Assembly (NCBI GenBank): GCA_018798825.1
Contig: CP076355.1
Location: 464,001 to 528,000, forward strand
DNA: 64,000 nt
Reading direction: 5' to 3'
Origin: Ochrobactrum sp. BTU1
GTDB taxonomy: Bacteria; Pseudomonadota; Alphaproteobacteria; Rhizobiales; Rhizobiaceae
In this document: in pieces, positions 37,886 to 46,334 of the stretch
Layout: each line of letters opens with the position of its first letter
Numbering within the stretch: the stretch's first letter is position 1
The notes under the pieces: generated by a model
Database searches by the model: none
Told to the model about the DNA's origin: nothing
The model's input: the letters and a program-made list of their open reading frames with translations, nothing else
Made by a program: the position numbers and the translations under genes

Positions 37886-38872
37886 TCAAAGCACTGCGAG
37901 GCTGACGAGCCATGCGATCAGAACCGAAAGAGGCCCCATGATCTGACGGCTGATCAATACTGCCGGAACACCAATTTCAATGGTCTTAGGCTTCGCTTCT
38001 CCAAGTGCCAGGCCAACTGGCACGAAGTCACAACCGACCTGTGTGTTGTAGGCAAATAGTGCAGGCAGGGCCATCGCCGGGGCAATTGTGCCGTTTGCGA
38101 TCTGTGGCCCGATGATTGCCACGCCGACAACCTGTGCAATAACCGCACCTGGTCCGAGGATTGGCGAAAGAAACGGTAGGCCACAAATTGCAGAAAGCAC
38201 CAGCAAACCAACAATGTTGTTCGCAAGTGGTCCGAGCGGCTGAGCGAGGATGTCACCGATGCCCGTGTATAGGATCAGGCCGATCAACATCGTTACGAAC
38301 GCCATGAACGGCAACACGTTGCGGATAACCTGATCAATTGTGCGGCGACCAGCCTGGAAGAAGATACCAACGACACGGCCCATCACGCGACCGATGCTAC
38401 TGATAAGGCCGACAATACCGCCTTCGCTTGGCAGTTCGACCGGAGCAGGGGCTTCTTCTTCTGCGGCTGCAGCAGCAGGAGCTGCAACGGCAGAACCATC
38501 AGCCGGCACAATATTTTCTGGTTTCACACCTGAAACATAAATGTCCTCGGTGATGAATTGCGCTAGAGGCCCGGATTGTCCGACCGGCGTAATGTTCACC
38601 GTTGGAATGCGCTTGCGTGGATAGACGCCGCAACGGGCCGTGCCTCCGCAATCAACAACCACAACGGCCATTTCGCTTTCGATTGGCGGCGAGCGGAAAC
38701 CGTCAACGGCCTCTGCGCCGGTCAGCTCAGCAATCTGGCGTGCAAGTGGATGGATACCACCGCCAGTGACCGATACCACCTTATTACGCTGCTCGGTTGG
38801 CTGTATCACGAGCGGGCCGCCCCAGCCATTTGAGCCGCGGGAAATCTTAACTGCCTTATAGGTCTTTACCAT
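37886..38872 (-). CDS. PTS glucitol/sorbitol-type Enzyme IIB(C)
   Basis: A 328-aa SrlE-like protein. The N-terminal IIB part has the phospho-Cys region VVVDCGGTARCGVYPRKRIPTV (the motif CGVYP is family-specific), followed by an Ala/Pro-rich linker (AAPAAAAAEEEAPAPVE) and a membrane part of several helices (VLPFMAFVTMLIGLILYTG, LGPLANNIVGLLVLSAICG). With the IIC protein it forms the permease. No sorbitol-6-phosphate dehydrogenase gene is in this operon. Confidence 0.93.
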   Translation of the reverse strand: MVKTYKAVKISRGSNGWGGPLVIQPTEQRNKVVSVTGGGIHPLARQIAELTGAEAVDGFRSPPIESEMAVVVVDCGGTARCGVYPRKRIPTVNITPVGQSGPLAQFITEDIYVSGVKPENIVPADGSAVAAPAAAAAEEEAPAPVELPSEGGIVGLISSIGRVMGRVVGIFFQAGRRTIDQVIRNVLPFMAFVTMLIGLILYTGIGDILAQPLGPLANNIVGLLVLSAICGLPFLSPILGPGAVIAQVVGVAIIGPQIANGTIAPAMALPALFAYNTQVGCDFVPVGLALGEAKPKTIEIGVPAVLISRQIMGPLSVLIAWLVSLAVL

Positions 38873-38893
38873 GTCGTCCTCCCCAATTCCCGC

Positions 38894-39679
38894 TTACAGC
38901 TCAATGCCCTGACGCCGCGCCATGATGGCGGTGATGCGTTCTGTGAGTATGCCTTTGAGGAGGATCACGACGAGACCAACGATGGCATACCAGATGGCGA
39001 CGTTGATATGATAGCCTGTTGGAACCGCGCCCTTCTTCTCAAGTTCGAGCAGTGCGACGAGTACGCCGCCCCAGACAAAGTATTCGCCCGGATTGATATG
39101 CGGGAAGAGACCCAGCGGCGGATGGACGTAAGACACAGCCGCGTCATAGAAAGCAGGCTTGTATTTCTCGTCCAGGAACGAACCAAATGTATAAGCCATT
39201 GGGTTTGTCAGGAAGAAGACCGCGAGCACTGGCAGAACAGTATAGCGGGTAAGCGCGATACGGCCGGCGCTGCGTGCGAGGCCATGGACACGCTTTTCAC
39301 CGACCAGTTCAGTTACGGCGTAGAACGCAGTCATCAGCACGACGAGTGTTGGGATGATACCGGTTACAAATCCGGCGAAAACTTCGCCACCCTTTTGGAA
39401 GACGCCAATGAAGTGCTTGCCAATAGAGGCAAGCCAGCCAAGCTGCTCTTCCTGCTGGACGTTCTGAAGTCGTTCTTTGAACTGATCGACGGTAATTCCG
39501 CCGCTGCCAGCATCGCCCGGCGCGGTGGTGGTCGCTTGTGCAAGCTGCAGTAAATCGTTTCCTGCATGCTCTGCGGCGTGTTTGCCATGCAGGGCGGCAT
39601 CGGAAATCATGCTGCCAGCCATATGGATAGATTGCATTGTTACGTCGGCATGTTGTGCCAACATCGTCACTATCGACAT
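38894..39679 (-). CDS. PTS glucitol/sorbitol-type Enzyme IIC
   Basis: A 261-aa SrlA-like membrane protein. The family core starts at about residue 95 (FIGVFQKGGEVFAGFVTGI) and includes TNPMAYTFGSF, EKYKPAFYDAA and GLFPHINPGEYFVW. It carries about 85 extra N-terminal residues, predicted helical and soluble, that E. coli SrlA lacks. I chose ATG 39679 with GAGGAGGAACA upstream. It lies between gutM and the IIB gene. Confidence 0.92.
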   Translation of the reverse strand: MSIVTMLAQHADVTMQSIHMAGSMISDAALHGKHAAEHAGNDLLQLAQATTTAPGDAGSGGITVDQFKERLQNVQQEEQLGWLASIGKHFIGVFQKGGEVFAGFVTGIIPTLVVLMTAFYAVTELVGEKRVHGLARSAGRIALTRYTVLPVLAVFFLTNPMAYTFGSFLDEKYKPAFYDAAVSYVHPPLGLFPHINPGEYFVWGGVLVALLELEKKGAVPTGYHINVAIWYAIVGLVVILLKGILTERITAIMARRQGIEL

Positions 39680-39716
39680 TGTTCCTCCTCGATTGCTTGT
39701 TTCAGGCAAGCAACTC

Positions 39717-40148
39717 CTATGCTCCCACTGCCCTCAGACCTTCGAGCTCGATCCCATCGGATTGATCTCTTATGCGACCGATCTGCTCTATAGCCTGTTT
39801 GGCAGCAGCCACCACTTCAGGCTTTCCTTCTCCAATTGCGGGATTGTCCTGCAATTCGCTGAGACTCATTCCCTCGAAGCCTTCGCGACGGCTGAATTGT
39901 GCAAAAACCGTCCGTCCGCTCATTTGCAGGAAGCGTCGCACCACCAAGTTGCGGTCTGCGACGATCAACACGATGACACCTTTGCCGAAGCGTCCCCGAA
40001 TATGCCCAGCGCCAACAAAACCGTCAGAGTATTTCGAAGTGATGCCCTTCATCACATCGGAATAGTGGCGCATCTGGAACCAGACGCCCAGCGACTGAAA
40101 GCCCCACAGCAAAGCAAGCGCCAGCAAAGCCCATTGCCAGATAGCCAT
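39717..40148 (-). CDS. gutM: GutM-like glucitol operon activator
   Basis: A 143-aa protein of the GutM/SrlM family. An N-terminal hydrophobic helix (AIWQWALLALALLWGFQSLG) is followed by a cytoplasmic part (GFVGAGHIRGRFGKGVIVLI). GutM proteins act as co-activators of glucitol-PTS operons and may be membrane-attached. I chose ATG 40148 with GGGAGGAG upstream. It is first gene of the minus-strand operon gutM-IIC-IIB-IIA-HPr/EI, with an ACAAATGTTC box 63 nt upstream. Confidence 0.9.
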   Translation of the reverse strand: MAIWQWALLALALLWGFQSLGVWFQMRHYSDVMKGITSKYSDGFVGAGHIRGRFGKGVIVLIVADRNLVVRRFLQMSGRTVFAQFSRREGFEGMSLSELQDNPAIGEGKPEVVAAAKQAIEQIGRIRDQSDGIELEGLRAVGA

Positions 40149-40211
40149 TTTGATCTCCTCCCACGAAGGACGAACAGGATATTTTTTCGCGTTCGTCATT
40201 CACCAATTAGA

Positions 40212-40221
40212 GAACATTTGT
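40212..40221 (-). promoter_or_regulatory. shared PTS-regulon motif, gutM side
   Basis: ACAAATGTTC read toward gutM, ending 63 nt before the gutM ATG. That is the same orientation and distance as the copy upstream of the SAF-domain oxidoreductase gene. The following bases also agree (TAAT four to eight nt downstream in both). Confidence 0.6.
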
Positions 40222-40332
40222 CTTCCAGAATGTCAATATGTATAATTATCGCCGATAACCGACGGCGAATGAAGACTGGCATTTCCATCGGTTTCGCATA
40301 ATGTCATTTGCAAACTGGAGGCCGCTGGCAAC

Positions 40333-40968
40333 ATGGACTTGCTACTCAGAGAACAAATGGCATCGATGCCTGATTTGCGCCATCGACTACGCCAACTACG
40401 CTGGTTCAGGGCGACATTTCGTAAGCATGCAAGCTTGTTGCATGAGCTCTATGGCGTTGATTACGACATTGATGAAAAGAAGCTCACTGAGGCGTTTCTG
40501 AACTGGGTTGAGCTGGTTAATCAGAATAAGCGTTTTGCCAAGGTGGATCGCAAGGATTTTATCATCTTCGCTGCGGGTCTCGTGTTGCGCGAGCTGATCC
40601 GTGTGTCACCGGTGAGGGTCGTTTCATCACCGAGGCATGCCAAGGACGATTCTGCCCGCCTTTACGAGATCGTCAGCTTCTGGCCGGAAGGTTTTCTATA
40701 CACCAACTACTGCATCTGCGCGATTGCTGCAGTGCAAGAGCAGGAGTTTGGTAAAGTGCCTGATATCGACCAGTGTGCCGATGATCTGCGGACATGGTGG
40801 TCGTACAAGGAAAATGTCTCGGAAATGCCAGGTTATGCAATCGCGTTCCTTGATAAGTTTCTTGGCAGCGAGCCGAACTGGGTTATGCCTGATCTTGCAT
40901 CAGCGCGCGCCGCTGTAAAACGTGCGCTTGGCGACAATAATCCAGCTAAAAAGATACAAAAAAGATAG
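40333..40968 (+). CDS. unrecognised protein divergent from gutM
   Basis: A 211-aa protein I do not recognise. It is soluble and basic at the N-terminus (RHRLRQLRWFRATFRKH) and at the C-terminus (NNPAKKIQKR). It has conserved-looking aromatic and acidic segments (SFWPEGFLYTNYCICAIAAV, DDLRTWWSYKENV). GGAGG lies about 12 nt before ATG 40333; an internal Met nine codons in is possible. It shares the promoter region, and so probably the regulator, with the glucitol-type PTS operon. Confidence 0.75.
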   Translation: MDLLLREQMASMPDLRHRLRQLRWFRATFRKHASLLHELYGVDYDIDEKKLTEAFLNWVELVNQNKRFAKVDRKDFIIFAAGLVLRELIRVSPVRVVSSPRHAKDDSARLYEIVSFWPEGFLYTNYCICAIAAVQEQEFGKVPDIDQCADDLRTWWSYKENVSEMPGYAIAFLDKFLGSEPNWVMPDLASARAAVKRALGDNNPAKKIQKR

Positions 40969-41145
40969 CCACACTCAACCGTTGTTCATGTCTATGACAA
41001 ACCTTTCTGTTCGGCTTGGTTTTTCAAGTCGCAGGCCTGACCACTTACGTCTTTGACAGATGAAGGTTTCTTGTCCCGTTCAATTCGGATTGCAGTCATG
41101 AAGCCTTCGAGCGGGGCATCAATGCGGAATTGCATTTTCGCACTT

Positions 41146-41194
41146 CAAAATTCTTACATTTTTCGATAGGCAATCGACAAATGTAAGAATTTTG
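41146..41194. repeat. long palindromic hairpin
   Basis: The arms CAAAATTCTTACATTT (41146-41161) and AAATGTAAGAATTTTG (41179-41194) are perfectly complementary over 16 bp. They extend after one mismatch by TCGAT / ATCGA to a small central loop. The arms resemble those at 845-900 (ATTCTkACATTTk...CAAATGT), suggesting a repeat family. Confidence 0.7.
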
Positions 41195-41317
41195 ATTAAC
41201 GTTGAAGCTGAGTATTGAACGAAGACTCTGCCCAATCCAAACGGTTGGCGAGAAAGGCTGAAAATTCAGGCTCTTGACGGATTGATAACAAATGAGTTGA
41301 CAAGCGCCAGCATAGGC

Positions 41318-41329
41318 TGACAAATGTCA
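41318..41329. promoter_or_regulatory. candidate SorC operator, ABC importer side
   Basis: The dyad TGACAAATGTCA differs by one base from TGACTAATGTCA in front of the second SorC gene. A TTGACA -35-like element lies at 41297-41302, so the dyad would overlap the -10 region. Confidence 0.5.
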
Positions 41330-41425
41330 TAGTGAGGTGGCGTAACTCATTTGGACGGAGAGTCTAAGGGATTGCCGGTTCATTTTAGGGGTGGGAGCCC
41401 CTGAATACTGCTGGGAGGAGATGAC

Positions 41426-42412
41426 GTGTCATCGTATGGCGTGGATAGGCAGACTCTTTTTCTGCTTCTGATCAATTGCGCGGTTCTAGCCGCAGGCGCG
41501 GCTTTCGCCGGTGCCAATTTTATGGATAGCTATAATTTGCAGTCTATGGCTGCACAGGTGCCTGAGCTTGGTCTGCTTGCGCTGGGTGTTATGCTTGCCA
41601 TGATCTCGGGAAACGGTGGCATCGATCTTTCGGGCATTGCGCTTGCCAATCTTGCAGGAATTGTCGCCTTCCTGTTGACTAGAAATTTTATCCCGGTTGC
41701 CGAGACACCGCTCCTGTTCTCATGGACTTTTGCCGGTTTGGCTGTAGCGGTTGGCCTCGTAGGTGGTTTGATCAATGGAATCATGATCGCCTATGCGCGA
41801 CTTACGCCGCTGATTGCAACCCTCGGCACCCAGCTGGTTTTCACGGGTGTAGCAGTCTTCCTGACCAATGGTTCTGCGATCAGCCTCGGCTATATCGAGC
41901 CGCTGGATAATTTTGGCAATATGCCTGTGCTCAGCATACCAATGTGCTTTGCGCTGTTTCTTGCAATTGCTGCCCTTCTGGCTTTTCTTCTGAAATACAC
42001 GCCATTCGGCGTGAAGTTGATGCTGATGGGGAGCAACTCGAAAGCCGCGCGTTATGGCGGCATCAACGAAAAGCGTATGCTGCTTATTACCTACACGATC
42101 TGCGGTGTATTGGCCTCAATCGCGGGTATCATCATCGCAGCGCGCAATTCGTCCGTGAAGTGGGATTATGGCGGTTCTTACGTGTTAATCGCTATTCTTA
42201 TTGCCGTGCTTGGCGGTGTTAAACCCGAAGGTGGCTACGGTAAGGTTCTTTGCGTGCTGCTAGCCGCAACAGCACTGCAGATTCTCTCAAGCCTGTTCAA
42301 CTTTATGAACATTTCCAATTTCTTCCGCGACCTTGCCTGGGGTGTGCTGCTTCTAGTGCTGCTGGCTTCGGCGCGCGTGCATCTGGGCTACTGGTTGCGA
42401 CTAAGAAGATGA
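41426..42412 (+). CDS. ribose/rhamnose/AI-2-type ABC transporter permease
   Basis: A 328-aa permease of the RbsC / BPD_transp_2 family with about 8-10 helices. The conserved GNGGIDLSGIALANLAGI and GSNSKAARYGGINEKRM segments match carbohydrate uptake transporter-2 permeases. The start is GTG 41426, 7 nt after GGAGG. It is first gene of the operon permease / binding protein / ATPase / permease / kinase. Confidence 0.92.
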   Translation: MSSYGVDRQTLFLLLINCAVLAAGAAFAGANFMDSYNLQSMAAQVPELGLLALGVMLAMISGNGGIDLSGIALANLAGIVAFLLTRNFIPVAETPLLFSWTFAGLAVAVGLVGGLINGIMIAYARLTPLIATLGTQLVFTGVAVFLTNGSAISLGYIEPLDNFGNMPVLSIPMCFALFLAIAALLAFLLKYTPFGVKLMLMGSNSKAARYGGINEKRMLLITYTICGVLASIAGIIIAARNSSVKWDYGGSYVLIAILIAVLGGVKPEGGYGKVLCVLLAATALQILSSLFNFMNISNFFRDLAWGVLLLVLLASARVHLGYWLRLRR

Positions 42413-42500
42413 TCAATTCCCTGATGCCCAGCGGGAGGAACTTTGCGGGGCATGAGGAATGAAACTCAACAATAAGCATCCCTATAATTGGAGGAGAAGC

Positions 42501-43499
42501 ATGCGTATAATTTCCAAACTAGCTGCTTGCACAATGCTCGCAGGAGTTGCGATGGCCGGTATCGCCGTTGCACAGGATAAGCCAACCATCGTGACTGTCG
42601 TGAAGGTAACTGGTGAGAACTGGTTCACGCGCATGAACGAAGGCGTTGATGCCTTTGGCAAAGACAATGCCGATGTCAGCGCAAGCCAGGTCGGTCCGGC
42701 AAAGGCAGATGCTGCACAGCAGGCTCGTATTCTTGAAGATCTCGTTGCAAAGAACGTGTCTGCAATTGCCGTAGTGCCAATGGACCCATCGGCACTTGAA
42801 GGCGTACTGCGTCGTGCTGCCCAGCGTGGCATCAAGGTCATCGCACACGAAGGTGACAGCCTGACCAATGTTGATGTCGACATCGAAGCATTCGACAACA
42901 AGGCATTCGGAACGCGTATCAATGAAGCGCTTGCAAACTGCATGGGCAAATCCGGCAAATGGACTTCATTCGTGGGTTCGCTCGGAAGCCTCACGCATAA
43001 TCAGTGGGTTGATGCAGGCGCTACTAACGCAAAGCAGTATCCAGATATGGAACTGGTTGCTGAGAAGAATGAATCCTTCAACGATGCTAATAAAGCCTAT
43101 GAAAAGGCCAAGGAAATCCTGCGTAAATACCCTGATATCAAGGGCTTCCAGGGCTCATCGGCTATTGATGTGATTGGTATCGGCCGTGCTGTTGAAGAAG
43201 CTGGTCTGCAGGACAAGACCTGCGTTTATGGCCTTGGTCTGCCAAAGGATACCGGCCCATATCTTGAAAGCGGTGCCGTCGATCAGATCTTCTTCTGGGA
43301 TCCGAAAGATGCAGGCTATGTAATGAACAAAGTCGCTGATCTGGTTCTTAAGGGTGAGGAAATCAAGGACGGTATGGACCTTGGCGTTCCTGGCTATGAG
43401 AAAATGACGGTAATCAAGGGACCGGGCAAGGGTGTCATCATGCAGGGTCAGGCATGGGTAGACGTGGACAAGTCCAACTACAAGAACTTTCCGTTCTAA
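42501..43499 (+). CDS. sugar ABC transporter substrate-binding protein (AI-2/rhamnose type)
   Basis: A 332-aa periplasmic-binding fold protein. The signal peptide is MRIISKLAACTMLAGVAMAGIAVA-QD. Domain 1 carries VTGENWFTRMNEGV and NVSAIAVVPMDPSALEG, typical of the RhaS/LsrB branch. I chose ATG 42501 with GGAGGAGAAG just upstream. It is followed by a hairpin that likely raises its transcript level over downstream genes. Confidence 0.93.
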   Translation: MRIISKLAACTMLAGVAMAGIAVAQDKPTIVTVVKVTGENWFTRMNEGVDAFGKDNADVSASQVGPAKADAAQQARILEDLVAKNVSAIAVVPMDPSALEGVLRRAAQRGIKVIAHEGDSLTNVDVDIEAFDNKAFGTRINEALANCMGKSGKWTSFVGSLGSLTHNQWVDAGATNAKQYPDMELVAEKNESFNDANKAYEKAKEILRKYPDIKGFQGSSAIDVIGIGRAVEEAGLQDKTCVYGLGLPKDTGPYLESGAVDQIFFWDPKDAGYVMNKVADLVLKGEEIKDGMDLGVPGYEKMTVIKGPGKGVIMQGQAWVDVDKSNYKNFPF

Positions 43500-43524
43500 G
43501 AAGCACTCTGCCTGTCCGATAATA

Positions 43525-43557
43525 TTCCGGGGCTGTAACACCACAGCAGCCCCGGAA
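43525..43557 (+). repeat. intercistronic hairpin after binding-protein gene
   Basis: The perfect 11-bp stem TTCCGGGGCTG / CAGCCCCGGAA has an 11-nt loop and no T-run. It is probably mRNA-stabilising or partially terminating. Confidence 0.6.
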
Positions 43558-43636
43558 CTGCGATATCGCACCCAACCAGTTCGCGCCTTGAGAAAACGCA
43601 AGGCGCAGAAGTGTCTGAGAGTTTCAGGAAATTTCC

Positions 43637-45205
43637 ATGCACGCTACAGATTCAACACCTGCATCAACACCGCCATTTCTTGAGATCAGAAGCGTCAAGA
43701 AATCCTTTGGCGGCGTTAAGGCGCTCAAGGAAGTAAGCCTTGTTATCGAAGCAGGTCAAATCTATCATCTGATGGGTGAAAATGGCTGTGGCAAAAGCAC
43801 ATTGATCAAAATCCTCTCCGGCGCGCAGCCTGCCGATGAGGGGCAGATTTTTATCGACGGCGAACCAACAGGCGCCCGCGCAGGCGACCTTGGGGCCATC
43901 GGTTCTTTACGCGCAGGTATCGAGACGGTTTATCAAGACCTTTCGCTATTGCCGAACTTTTCTGTTGCCGAGAATGTCGCCTTCACCGAGCAGCTCGTTG
44001 AAGCGTCAGGGAAACTTGCGCGTAAGCTCGATGTTTCGGCACTGAATGCAACAGCGCGGCGTGCACTCGCGGAAGTGCATCTTCCCACCGATAATGCCTT
44101 CCTGAAACGCAGAACAGATACATTGCCGCTTGCCACGCGTCAGCTCATCGCAATTGCACGCGCGGTTGCTTCCGAGGCGCGCCTGGTCATCATGGATGAG
44201 CCGACGACCTCACTGACGCGACAGGAGGTGGTCAATCTTTTGCGCGTTGTCGAAAAGTTGCTCAGCAAAGGCGTTGCTGTCCTTTTCGTCACGCATAAGC
44301 TTGATGAGTGCAAGTCGCTCGGCGGTCGTGCAATCATCATGCGTGATGGCGTGAAAGTCGCTGAACTTGATGTTGCAACGCATACGAAGGCTGAGTTCAG
44401 CCATTGGATGACTGGTCGCGAAATCAGTGAAACTCGATATCGCACCGACCCCAAACTGGGCAATGTGATGCTGGACGTCGAACACCTAGGTGACGGACGG
44501 AATTTTGAATCTGTTTCGCTTTCACTGAAGAAGGGCGAAATCCTTGGTGTGACTGGTCTGCTTGACTCAGGCCGCAATGAACTGGCGCTGGCGCTTGCTG
44601 GTGTTGTGCCGGCGAGCTCTGGCAAAATCCGGCTGAACGGCGAAGAAATCGCACCACAATCGGCCGCTGACGCAATCCGCTTTGGTATTGGCTATGTCCC
44701 GGAAGATCGGCTTACAGAAGGTCTGTTTCTAGAAAAGCCTATTCAGGACAATATAACGCTTCCGGTCCTTGATCGTCTGCGCAATGCTCTGGGCATGATC
44801 AGTGGAAAACGTGCCAGGAAGGTCGCGGAAGATAGTGTCGCCGACCTTCAGATTGTTGCACCGGACGTCACTATTCCGGTTCAATCGCTATCGGGTGGCA
44901 ATCAGCAACGTGTCCTGATTGGGCGCTGGCTGACCATCAATCCGCAGCTTCTCATCCTGCATGGTCCGACGGTAGGTGTCGATGTAGGTTCCAAGGATAC
45001 AATCTTCCGCATCATCCAGCGGCTGGCTGACGATGGAATGGGTGTTATCATTATCAGCGACGATCTGCCTGAACTTTTGCAGAACTGCGACCGCATTCTC
45101 GTTATGCGGCAGGGACGTATCGTTGCTGCACACAATGCCGATGGACTGACCGAGGACGCGATCTATGCATCCATGGCCAGCACTGCAAAGGAGATCGCGC
45201 AATGA
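43637..45205 (+). CDS. sugar ABC transporter ATPase, two-domain
   Basis: A 522-aa RbsA/RhaT-type ATPase with two fused ABC domains. Domain 1 has Walker A GENGCGKST and Walker B LVIMDEPTTSL. Domain 2 has the degenerate Walker A GLLDSGRNE usual for this family, and signature LSGGNQQRVLIG. The first-domain signature is atypical (TLPLATRQLIAIA). Its stop overlaps the next permease start (ATGA). Confidence 0.94.
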   Translation: MHATDSTPASTPPFLEIRSVKKSFGGVKALKEVSLVIEAGQIYHLMGENGCGKSTLIKILSGAQPADEGQIFIDGEPTGARAGDLGAIGSLRAGIETVYQDLSLLPNFSVAENVAFTEQLVEASGKLARKLDVSALNATARRALAEVHLPTDNAFLKRRTDTLPLATRQLIAIARAVASEARLVIMDEPTTSLTRQEVVNLLRVVEKLLSKGVAVLFVTHKLDECKSLGGRAIIMRDGVKVAELDVATHTKAEFSHWMTGREISETRYRTDPKLGNVMLDVEHLGDGRNFESVSLSLKKGEILGVTGLLDSGRNELALALAGVVPASSGKIRLNGEEIAPQSAADAIRFGIGYVPEDRLTEGLFLEKPIQDNITLPVLDRLRNALGMISGKRARKVAEDSVADLQIVAPDVTIPVQSLSGGNQQRVLIGRWLTINPQLLILHGPTVGVDVGSKDTIFRIIQRLADDGMGVIIISDDLPELLQNCDRILVMRQGRIVAAHNADGLTEDAIYASMASTAKEIAQ

Positions 45206-46233
45206 CCGAAATCGTATCGGTAGAAAAGACTAGCGCGAAAGAACGCGGCATACTGCTCCGGCTTTGGGACTTGATGGGCGCCAGGCCAGAACTGTTCACG
45301 CTTTTGCTGACAGTTATCACCTGTCTTGTGGTTATCGCGGCCAACCCTGATTTCCTGCAGATGAGCAATCTGGTTGACATTCTGCGTGCATCCGTCGTGC
45401 GTGGGTTGTTTGCGATGGGCGTGCTTGTCGTCCTAGCATCAGGTGGTATCGACGTCTCGTTTACGGCCATTGCCGCTTTCGTTATGTATGCGCTGACAAT
45501 GTTGGTGACAAACCTGTTTCCAGAAATGCCAATGGCTCTCATATTACTACTGGCCGCTCTAGGCGGTGCCTGCTTTGGTGCGCTTAATGGTTTTCTCGTG
45601 CAAAAGCTGCAAGCGCCTTCGCTGATCGTGACGATCGGCACACAGTACGTGATCCGAAGCTTCCTTCTCACCTTCGTCGGCACTGCACTTTTTATGAATA
45701 TTCCGGCCGCGATGGACGCGTTCGGTAAGGCGTCGCTGTTCACACATCGCGCATCGAACGGCGTCGTATCCGTTCTGCCTGCCACTGTGCTAGTTTTGGT
45801 GGTCGCAGCTTTCGTGACGTGGTTTATCCTTGAACGCACATTGATGGGGCGCGCTATTTTCGCGGTTGGGGGCAATCCATCCATTGCCGAGCGACTTGGG
45901 GTCAACCTTTTTCGTGTCCGTATATTTGTCTTTGCCTATGCAGGTTTGCTGGCGGGTATTGCGGGCGTGGTTCACGTTTCCAGCAATCGTCTTGCTAATC
46001 CTTTCGACCTTGCAGGTATGGAGCTTGAAATTATCGCGGCGGTGGTCCTTGGCGGAGCGCGTATCACCGGCGGTTCGGGATCGGTTGTGGGGACATTGCT
46101 GGGCGTTTTGTTGATAACGCTCGTCAGTAACGTCCTAATCTTTGTGGGAATTCCAAGCACGTTGCAGTTGGCAATCGTTGGGGCTTTCATCCTGCTTGCT
46201 GGCACGATCTTCGCGTTGCGCGACAAGGCTTAA
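45202..46233 (+). CDS. ribose/rhamnose/AI-2-type ABC transporter permease
   Basis: A 343-aa second permease, pairing with the one at 41.4 kb. Conserved segments are LASGGIDVSFTAIAAFVMYAL, GGNPSIAERLGVNLF and VLGGARITGGSGSVVGTLLG. It overlaps the ATPase gene by 4 bp. Two different permeases suggest a heterodimeric channel, as in rhamnose and AI-2 importers. Confidence 0.94.
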   Translation: MTEIVSVEKTSAKERGILLRLWDLMGARPELFTLLLTVITCLVVIAANPDFLQMSNLVDILRASVVRGLFAMGVLVVLASGGIDVSFTAIAAFVMYALTMLVTNLFPEMPMALILLLAALGGACFGALNGFLVQKLQAPSLIVTIGTQYVIRSFLLTFVGTALFMNIPAAMDAFGKASLFTHRASNGVVSVLPATVLVLVVAAFVTWFILERTLMGRAIFAVGGNPSIAERLGVNLFRVRIFVFAYAGLLAGIAGVVHVSSNRLANPFDLAGMELEIIAAVVLGGARITGGSGSVVGTLLGVLLITLVSNVLIFVGIPSTLQLAIVGAFILLAGTIFALRDKA

Positions 46234-46334
46234 AACAAGCCTTATGAGCACAACCATCAACTATCAAATTGAATAGTGTTGGGCAGCCGGTGTTGTTTAC
46301 ACCGACCGCATCAACTGAAATCTGGGAGGATTCT

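Larger units (their letters stand above)
40969..41425. other. 457-bp intergenic region
   Basis: It contains the large hairpin at 41146-41194 and the promoter and operator region of the ABC importer (41290-41420). I see no convincing ORF. Confidence 0.6.
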
